Below, piece by piece: positions 29,517 through 35,989 of a DNA stretch of 35,989 nucleotides. Positions within the stretch are counted from its first letter, which is position 1; the number at the start of each line of letters is the position of its first letter. The notes under the pieces are model-generated. The model saw nothing but the letters and a program-made list of their open reading frames with translations, searched no databases and had not been told where the DNA came from. The position numbers and the translations under genes were made by a program. The stretch is from Hyphomicrobiales bacterium (lineage in GTDB: Bacteria > Pseudomonadota > Alphaproteobacteria > Rhizobiales > Rhodomicrobiaceae): contig JAHQVI010000093.1 of NCBI GenBank assembly GCA_019634405.1, positions 1-35,989 of the forward strand, written 5' to 3'.

Positions 29517-30191
29517 TTAGCTCGTCCGCCGGGATTGTTTTTCAAGCAGCTGGCAGCCCGGCGAGTTGTCCTGTGCATTGCTGTTGTCAACAATGGAAGA
29601 CTGGAAAACCTCAAGCGAGGATTCAATCAGATTTGTATCCTCGATCTCACCTTCGGCAAGCCGACAGGCGTCAACGCCCAAATCATTGATATCGTAGATG
29701 ACGCGCCATGTCGGAATGACGGCGCGATAGGAGGCCAGAACCTTGCGGGCCATATCCCGGAAGTGATGATCGGTGATGTCATATTTACACAGCCCGCGCT
29801 CCATACAGCGCGCCGTCGCGTCATAGAGCTGGACCAGTGACATGCCCCGGAAATCGAACAGGTCGTCATTGTCGGTACCGCTCACGGCATTGGAGTGGAG
29901 CTGAGCGAGCCGATAGTCCCGCAGCACGCGCTCAATGGTCTGCTGCGGCAACCCCTGCACATCGATCCGATCGTTTCTGAGACGCGAGACGATTTCGGCC
30001 TCCAGATCAAAAAGCTGCTTGCGCGCATCATAAAGACGCTCATTGTTGTGAAGTGTAATGAAGGCAATAGCGGCTTGCGTACGGCTTTGCCGATTGCTCT
30101 CCCAAAGTTGCGCGGCTGTAAACATCAGACCCAAAATTGCAACGATGACAGTCCCCTTCGTGAAACGGGACGTTTGACTACCTTGATCCAT
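29517..30191 (-). CDS. Hypothetical protein with N-terminal transmembrane helix
   Basis: 224 aa; GTVIVAILGLMFTAAQLW helix then FITLHNNERLYDARKQLFDLEAEIV. Confidence 0.65.
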   Translation of the reverse strand: MDQGSQTSRFTKGTVIVAILGLMFTAAQLWESNRQSRTQAAIAFITLHNNERLYDARKQLFDLEAEIVSRLRNDRIDVQGLPQQTIERVLRDYRLAQLHSNAVSGTDNDDLFDFRGMSLVQLYDATARCMERGLCKYDITDHHFRDMARKVLASYRAVIPTWRVIYDINDLGVDACRLAEGEIEDTNLIESSLEVFQSSIVDNSNAQDNSPGCQLLEKQSRRTS

Positions 30192-30203
30192 GATTTTGCC
30201 CCC

Positions 30204-30620
30204 CTAGCAGCCAGGCCGCTTGCAAATCTCTACTGTACCGGAACCACTGAGCTTGCCGCGATAGAAGTCAGCGGTGCATTGCAGATTCCGATGCGAGAAA
30301 GTTATCAGCAATTCACCGGAAGTGGCTCCTAACGCCTGCAGATTGATGAGAACAGGCTGCTGCTTGCTCATATATGTTGGCAACGCCGCAATCACCTTGT
30401 TGAGCGCCGCCTTGTCGACTTGCCAATTTTCGCCGTCAGGACAGGCAAGAGTTTGCGCCTGGACTGTCATACCGGTCAGAATCGAGACAAGCATGCTTAT
30501 AGCGGCAACAGCGAAAAGCCTGTCAAGCCGGAGTGTTCGAAACCTGCCCATCATTCCCAGAACCCTCTCTTTGATCATTCTTACCAATAATTGTTTGTTA
30601 ACTAAAATACATCCGGACAC
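30204..30620 (-). CDS. Small putative secreted hypothetical protein
   Basis: 138 aa; hydrophobic segment ending in VQAQTLAC; co-oriented 12 bp upstream of the 29517-30191 gene; start uncertain. Confidence 0.55.
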   Translation of the reverse strand: MSGCILVNKQLLVRMIKERVLGMMGRFRTLRLDRLFAVAAISMLVSILTGMTVQAQTLACPDGENWQVDKAALNKVIAALPTYMSKQQPVLINLQALGATSGELLITFSHRNLQCTADFYRGKLSGSGTVEICKRPGC

Positions 30621-30724
30621 TATCCAAACGAAATCAGCCTGAACAAGGGATTTATAGACTTTATCTGGAAATCACTGCGCTGTTTCAATACTATTTGTTG
30701 TGATTTGCCGATCACGAAAAACGG

Positions 30725-31516
30725 ATGACAATTTCAGTCCGCCCGCTTAATTTTACGGGTATGGAACTCATCACAACCGCAGAAAAGTCCGCATTTCGCC
30801 GTGTCGACAGCTGGATTTTCGATCTCGACAACACGCTCTACCCGGCCGAATGCAACCTCTTCATGCAGATTGACGAGCGTATGGGCGCTTTCATATCCGA
30901 ATTTCTCGGGGTCGACGGCGCGGAAGCCCGGCGGGTGCAGAAAGACTATTTTTACCGCTACGGGACGACGCTGACCGGTCTGATGAACGAACATAAGCTC
31001 GCGCCGGAGCGTTATCTGGACTTCGTACACGACATCGACCTGACGCCCGTCGCCGCCTCGCCTCAGCTTGGCGCCGCCATCGAAAACCTGCCAGGCCGCA
31101 AATATATCTTTACCAATGGCTCCCGCCGTCACGCGGAGCGCGTTGCGGAAAAGCTCGGCGTTCTGCAACATTTCGAGGATATTTTCGACATCGTCTCCGG
31201 AGACTACGTCCCGAAGCCGTCAGCGGAAGCTTACGACCGCTTTTTGAAGGCACACGGCGTGAACGCGGTAAGCAGCGCCATGTTCGAGGATATCCCTCAC
31301 AATCTCGAAGCGCCGCACAAGCTGGGCATGTCAACGGTGCTGGTGCATTCCGGCCAATACGATCACCCGTCGCAGAAACAGATCAAGGAATGGCGCACGC
31401 TGCCTCCGCATGTGCACCATATAACGGCGGATCTGACCGGCTTTCTTGAGGAGACGCTGATCGGGATCGCCGCAAGGCTGGACGGCGCGCCTGACAGCGA
31501 TCACGCCGGCTGCTGA
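30725..31516 (+). CDS. Pyrimidine 5'-nucleotidase-like HAD hydrolase
   Basis: WIFDLDNTLYPAECNLF, YIFTNGSRRHAERVAEKLGV, GDYVPKPSAEAYDRFL, FEDIPHNLEAPHKLGM. Confidence 0.92.
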   Translation: MTISVRPLNFTGMELITTAEKSAFRRVDSWIFDLDNTLYPAECNLFMQIDERMGAFISEFLGVDGAEARRVQKDYFYRYGTTLTGLMNEHKLAPERYLDFVHDIDLTPVAASPQLGAAIENLPGRKYIFTNGSRRHAERVAEKLGVLQHFEDIFDIVSGDYVPKPSAEAYDRFLKAHGVNAVSSAMFEDIPHNLEAPHKLGMSTVLVHSGQYDHPSQKQIKEWRTLPPHVHHITADLTGFLEETLIGIAARLDGAPDSDHAGC

Positions 31517-32196
31517 CACGCTCCGCCGCTTTCGCTCGTTGTCCAGCTCCTGGTCAGTCCGATGCCGATAGCGGCAATCGCGCCGCCGAGAGGAATGACA
31601 TAGTCCGGCGAATCCAGCTCACCGAGCATCAAAGCCGAGATCACGCACCACAGCACAGGCACAATCATCAGCGCCCAGCGTATGCCGCCCGACGTGATGG
31701 ACAGGAACGCCAGCGTTGCGATCACGGTCGGGTCCGGCATGAGACCGAAAATCTCGGCCGCCGACCAGGACCGGCCCAGCAATGGCGCAATGTAAGGATA
31801 CGCCAGAACCGACGCCGAGAACAGAACCTGTCCTGAGATCGCAACGCCGCTCTGCCTCGGCGCAAGGCTGAGCCCGCCCCCCGTAACGCCAACGGCAATC
31901 AGCGCGGCCCCTTGCAGAGCCATGAATGGCGCAATATAGTCAATCGGCCAGTTGATCGTTGCAAAGCGCTCCCAGAGAAAGGCGTAGGAGACCCAAATCC
32001 AGACGATCCCGAGCGATATTGCGGCGAACCGAATGCCCTTCCCCCTGATCAGGGCGACAAGTATCGCCACTCCCAGAGCAAGCGCGAGCAACTGAGCTGG
32101 AGCGACAACCTCATTATACAGCACGATCAGGCGGTAATAGACGCGAGGCGAAAACATCAACGCGTCGGACAGGGAAAAGTTAAGCCATTCCGACAT
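31501..32196 (-). CDS. Multi-spanning membrane protein, DUF6064-like
   Basis: 231 aa, several hydrophobic segments; YRLIVLYNEVVAPAQLLALALGVAIL; TAATG overlap with the upstream reductase gene. Confidence 0.7.
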   Translation of the reverse strand: MSEWLNFSLSDALMFSPRVYYRLIVLYNEVVAPAQLLALALGVAILVALIRGKGIRFAAISLGIVWIWVSYAFLWERFATINWPIDYIAPFMALQGAALIAVGVTGGGLSLAPRQSGVAISGQVLFSASVLAYPYIAPLLGRSWSAAEIFGLMPDPTVIATLAFLSITSGGIRWALMIVPVLWCVISALMLGELDSPDYVIPLGGAIAAIGIGLTRSWTTSESGGACQQPA

Positions 32197-33116
32197 TAGA
32201 GGTCCCTGATATACTGGATCATCCGCTCCCGCATAGCTTGGTCAGGCATGACGCCTGTCGCCGCTGCGAGATTCTCCTGCACATGATCCGTGCGCGTCGT
32301 TGCAGGTATGGCGCAATTGATCGCGGGATGGGAGATGATGAATTTCAAAAGGAACTGTGCCCAGCTGGACGCTCCAGTCTCACTGACCCATTTCGGCAGA
32401 TCATGGCGGCGAAAATGTCTGATCAGCTGTCCACGCCGGAATGGCCTGTTGATGATGGCGCCAATTCCGCGCTCTTGAGCGATCGGCAACAAACGCTGTT
32501 CGGGCTTGCGGTCGGCGACATTGTAGGTGAACTGAACAAAATCGATTGGCTGGGTCGTCATGATCCGCTCCAGATCGTCATGACGCCGGCCGTGAGACGT
32601 GGTCACGCCCAAATAGCGCAGCTTGCCGTCGGCTTTCATAGCCAGAAGCTGATCCAGATGTTTTTCCCAGGATGCGAGATTGTGAACCTGCATCAGGTCA
32701 AAACGCGGTACGCCCCAATCGACGCGCGATTGCTCCATCTGGTCCAAGCCGGCATCGGCGCTCGATTGCCAGACCTTTTCCGAGGAGAACAGGCTCGGAG
32801 GATAGCCAAGCTTCTTCAGCCCGTAGCCGACGGTCGGCTGCGATGACCCATACATTGGCGAGGAATCGATGAGCTGGCCGCCGGCTTTGAAAAAAGCGGC
32901 CATGACGGCTGCGCACTCGTCCAGAAGCTTCTGATCACGGCCGACATTGAACGTAATCCATGTCCCAAGCCCCACCAGCGGTAATTTTTCCTCTGTGGAC
33001 GGTATTTTACGCATATGCAGCGACGCGTTCTGCGCCAATGCCGCATGCCATGGCGATATCGCAGCCGAAGCCGCGCCGAGCATCCCTTTAAGGATCATTC
33101 GTCGCGTGTGTTGCAT
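32196..33116 (-). CDS. Aldo/keto reductase with Tat-like signal peptide
   Basis: TRRMILKGMLGAASAA leader; LVGLGTWITF, LIDSSPMYGSSQPTVG, LGVTTSHGRRHDDLERIM. Confidence 0.9.
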   Translation of the reverse strand: MQHTRRMILKGMLGAASAAISPWHAALAQNASLHMRKIPSTEEKLPLVGLGTWITFNVGRDQKLLDECAAVMAAFFKAGGQLIDSSPMYGSSQPTVGYGLKKLGYPPSLFSSEKVWQSSADAGLDQMEQSRVDWGVPRFDLMQVHNLASWEKHLDQLLAMKADGKLRYLGVTTSHGRRHDDLERIMTTQPIDFVQFTYNVADRKPEQRLLPIAQERGIGAIINRPFRRGQLIRHFRRHDLPKWVSETGASSWAQFLLKFIISHPAINCAIPATTRTDHVQENLAAATGVMPDQAMRERMIQYIRDL

Positions 33117-33354
33117 AGTCTACCTCAACTGCAATTATGTAAACTTCGGGCAACACGTCTGAGGCCGCGCGTCGCCCTATATCCTCACCTTACCTTGAGT
33201 TTCAGACCTAAGTAGGGATCGCGTACAAAATCTCCGGCCCTAAAGTCAGCGGCCGGATTTCGTTGTAAACAGTCGCTTTTCAGGGGGGCGGCAAACAAAA
33301 TGGCGGACGTTTGGGCGGCCGCCGCTACGAAAAAACTACATTTCCGCCATATTG

Positions 33355-34797
33355 CTACTGTTCGGCGGACCATGCCATAAAGTCGCTGAAAAGCCGTTCG
33401 CGCTCCTCAACCGTCATGTTCCATGGCCTGTTGCGCGTTTGCAGGAATTTCTCGAAACTCGTTTGCTTCAGCACTGGCGTGTTCCGTGGCCCGGCCGCCA
33501 GCAACTCATCGGCGACATCGAAACGGTCCCAGCCGGACAGCGTACTGGCCAGATTGACCGAGCGCCATTTGGGATGACGCGACGGCTTCTGGAATTCATC
33601 GATCTTCGCAAACAGTGCTTCAACGAATTTTTTCACCCGCCGGTAACGATCCGATTCCTTGTGCCAGTCATAGGCAATCAGAACTGCGCTGACCGCGATC
33701 GTCTCGACGGACTGCCCGTCTTCAACCAGCCCTGGATAATTGCTCGAAGTGAAATTATTCGGCAGGTAATCCTCCTGCAGCGCGGAAGCGTAAGGGATGG
33801 GCAGAAGCCTGAAACCGTCTTCCGGGCGTATTGCCGCCAGCGACGAAACAGGCTTGCCAGCCACCAGTACGGTCGCCGAAATTTCGCCGGTCCTCATCTG
33901 CTCCATCGCATCGGCCTGATCGAGATTGACGGCGACAACGTCGATGCCGAGATTCCTGAAAACATCCTGCATCGTGAACGCTGTGCCACTGCCGTTAATA
34001 TCGATATTGACCTTCTTGCCGCGCAATTGCGATATCGACCTGATATCCGAACGGGCGGCCAGATGAACCTCTTCGCTAAAGAGATTCGCAATGTAGACAA
34101 TCTTGCTGTCATCAGCGCTGGTCGCGAATGTCTTGTTCGCGCGCAGATAGCTGTTCAGGATATTGGACTGCGTGAAGCCAACATCGATCCCTCTCAGAGA
34201 CCGAACGTCACGGATGTTCTGCTCGCCGCCCATACCAACGACGGGTACGACGCGCAGATTGCTGCCGTCATTGAGCACAACAGCCATATCATACGCGAAT
34301 TGCAGGTAGGTCGGAGCTGAATTCGGATTTCCGGCAATGATCCCGACCGTATTTTCGTTCGGCGTATCCGCCTTGTAGACACGGGCCCCAACGGCATAAT
34401 CGCCAACGCGCTCCACATAGGCCGACTGGTCGGCGATTTGAATTCCGTTGGGGATAGCGAGACGATAATCAACCCAGCCGCTGCCCAGCGTCTTGGCGAG
34501 TTCGACAATCTCGCGGACGAAATATTTACCGTTCTCGTCCTGGTAATTGATGTTGTTTTCCCGGGTCAGTTTGATGTTGGTTGCGTGACCGATCAGCTTT
34601 CCCGGCACCGTCAGATCATGGATGAACACGTAAAGGTCGCGATCTATGAACCTTGGATCCTTATTGTTTACGGCTTTGACGACGGCATCGACGCCATCAC
34701 GTTTGATCAACGCGATTGTGCGCTTCACCAGAGCGACAGCCTCTTCCGGTGTGCCATTTTGCGCGGCTGCATATGTTGAGGAGAAGGCTAGGCTCAA
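33355..34797 (-). CDS. TAXI-family TRAP solute-binding protein with putative N-terminal single-Cache-like domain; 5' end probably disrupted
   Basis: N-terminus PEEAVALVKRTIALIKRDGVDAVVKAVNNKDPRFIDRDLYVFIHDL...GWVDYRLA (Cache-like) followed by TAXI-like GGEQNIRDVRSLRGIDVGFTQSNILNSYL; no ATG and no charged signal-peptide n-region before the stop at 34810-34812. Confidence 0.78.
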   Translation of the reverse strand: MSLAFSSTYAAAQNGTPEEAVALVKRTIALIKRDGVDAVVKAVNNKDPRFIDRDLYVFIHDLTVPGKLIGHATNIKLTRENNINYQDENGKYFVREIVELAKTLGSGWVDYRLAIPNGIQIADQSAYVERVGDYAVGARVYKADTPNENTVGIIAGNPNSAPTYLQFAYDMAVVLNDGSNLRVVPVVGMGGEQNIRDVRSLRGIDVGFTQSNILNSYLRANKTFATSADDSKIVYIANLFSEEVHLAARSDIRSISQLRGKKVNIDINGSGTAFTMQDVFRNLGIDVVAVNLDQADAMEQMRTGEISATVLVAGKPVSSLAAIRPEDGFRLLPIPYASALQEDYLPNNFTSSNYPGLVEDGQSVETIAVSAVLIAYDWHKESDRYRRVKKFVEALFAKIDEFQKPSRHPKWRSVNLASTLSGWDRFDVADELLAAGPRNTPVLKQTSFEKFLQTRNRPWNMTVEERERLFSDFMAWSAEQ

Positions 34798-34869
34798 AAC
34801 CCAATCACTTCATTGATCTGCATAGGCAAATCATGATTCAGCTTTGCTCATGGGATGAGGGAGCGGATG

Positions 34870-35187
34870 ATGAGCCGACTTTTCTGGTTGAGCGACGAAG
34901 CCTGGTCAGCGATTGAGCCGTTTATGCCGAGAAACCAGCCTGGCGCGGGTCGTGTGGATGATCGCCGCGTGATTAGCGGCATTTTTCATGTGCTCAAATC
35001 CGGGTGCCGCTGGTGCGATTGTCCGCAGGATTACGGTCCGCACACGACAATCTATAACCGGTATAATCGCTGGTCCCGGAAACGGTTCTGGCTCGGGCTT
35101 CTTGAAGCATTGGCCAACGCCGGCGCCATCACCAAAAGCACAGCGATCGATTCAACCTATGTCAAAGCCCAGCGCGCCGAGCCGTAA
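34870..35187 (+). pseudogene. Truncated IS5-family (IS427-like) transposase, N-terminal part only
   Basis: SRLFWLSDEAWSAIEPFMPRNQPGAGRVDDRRVISGIFHVLKSGCRWCDCPQDYGPHTTIYNRYNRWSRKRFW...AIDSTYVKAQRAEP then stop; the rest of the DDE domain is missing. Confidence 0.85.
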
Positions 35188-35189
35188 GT

Positions 35190-35438
35190 GCTCGAGACCT
35201 TGCCGGCGCGGCCAAAAACATGCGGTGCCTGCTCCCCAATCGTCAGCCACCAGACGAACAGCGACCAGGGCGCGTAAAGCGGCATGCCAAAGAGTGTGAT
35301 CCACGGCGCCCCGAGACTCGGGTGAAACCCAAGCGCGCTCGCCGTCCACTCCGTTGCACCCCACAGGCAGATGAGTGAGATCAAAAGGCAGCAAACTACT
35401 TGGAGACCATAGGTTCGGAAAATGGACACCGCGAACAA
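35190..35438 (-). pseudogene. N-terminal fragment of a TraG/VirD4-type conjugative coupling protein, cut by the IS5 fragment
   Basis: MFAVSIFRTYGLQVVCCLLISLICLWGATEWTASALGFHPSLGAPWITLFGMPLYAPWSLFVWWLTIGEQAPHVFGRAGK resembles TraG N-termini (WAATQWTA...LGAPWF...PVYxPWxLFxWWYAYDAYAPxVF); sequence changes at the IS boundary. Confidence 0.6.
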
Positions 35439-35762
35439 TCCTTCTCAGCCAGTCCTGCAACTGTCTGAAAAGTCTGGTTGCGCAGCAGTAATCGCTCAAG
35501 AGAGTAAATTGTGCAGTCTTGTGAAGCTGTGTGAATTGGCGGGAAGATTTTGAGGCGGTTTCGTGGCGCGCCGATATTCGAGAAGAATTACAGATGAACT
35601 GTTCGCGACGTTTCCATTTCGGTCGGGAGCTTGTTTAATCGGAGGCTTGAAGCTGGCCAAGTGTGACCGGTAGGGTTCGTCCGTGATCTATCAATTTTGC
35701 CGATGAGACAGATGTCGGCATCTTTGTGCTGTGTAATTCAGCGTTAAAATTGCGGCTTACCT

Positions 35763-35989
35763 CTATTTGTCCAGCTTGGCGGCTACACCCGCATGCGGCA
35801 TGAGAAACGCGGCAAGATCGTCGGTCACTTCCGCCAAAGTTCCGGGATTGAGAGCGGCATCCTCGAGAAAGGCCCGCCATTGCTGCTGTTTCAATTCGTC
35901 CGCTGCAAAGGCAGGAGAAAGCGCATCCGGCAGATCGACCGGAATCGCTGTCCCGCGTCGCGCGAAAGTAGCCGCGATTGCACGGGCAA
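35763..35989 (-). CDS. C-terminal end of AbiEii/AbiGii-like nucleotidyltransferase toxin, 5' end beyond the window
   Basis: Minus-strand frame open to the window edge: ARAIAATFARRGTAIPVDLPDALSPAFAADELKQQQWRAFLEDAALNPGTLAEVTDDLAAFLMPHAGVAAKLDK*. Confidence 0.65.
   Translation of the reverse strand, partial: ARAIAATFARRGTAIPVDLPDALSPAFAADELKQQQWRAFLEDAALNPGTLAEVTDDLAAFLMPHAGVAAKLDK

Noticed and set aside
33352-34320. 322-aa plus-strand ORF
   Set aside because: Antisense to the TAXI-like gene and compositionally a shadow ORF.

Overview
The window is a high-GC alphaproteobacterial chromosome segment, judged from gene content: CcrM, a split MetH, an ArsR-methyltransferase fusion, and Tad/Cpa genes. 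The left third is mostly housekeeping: ubiE (3' part), ubiB, a histone-H1-like basic protein, an ArsR-methyltransferase/metF/metH(Hcy domain) operon, ccrM and rnpB. The centre holds two divergently oriented surface-appendage loci. One is an archaic (Csu/sigma-type, spore-coat-U-like) chaperone-usher pilus operon on the minus strand. The other is a partial Tad/Cpa (cpaB-C-D-E-F-tadB-C) locus on the plus strand, with a very short CpaD-like lipoprotein and a converging tadD-like gene. The right third carries a GST, a leucyl aminopeptidase plus NlpC/P60 pair, a Clp-N/proline-rich/transmembrane protein, argB, a pyrimidine 5'-nucleotidase, an aldo/keto reductase and a putative Cache-TAXI binding protein. 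The far right looks like a decayed mobile region: an IS630-like remnant, a truncated IS5-family transposase abutting a TraG/VirD4-like N-terminal fragment, and the 3' end of an AbiEii-like gene running off the window. No complete, clearly new system could be established. The best leads are the Clp-N protein, the minimal CpaD in the Tad locus, and two candidate regulatory sites (a CtrA box before ccrM and an ArsR-type palindrome before the metF/metH operon). All family calls come from reading the translations; no database search was run.
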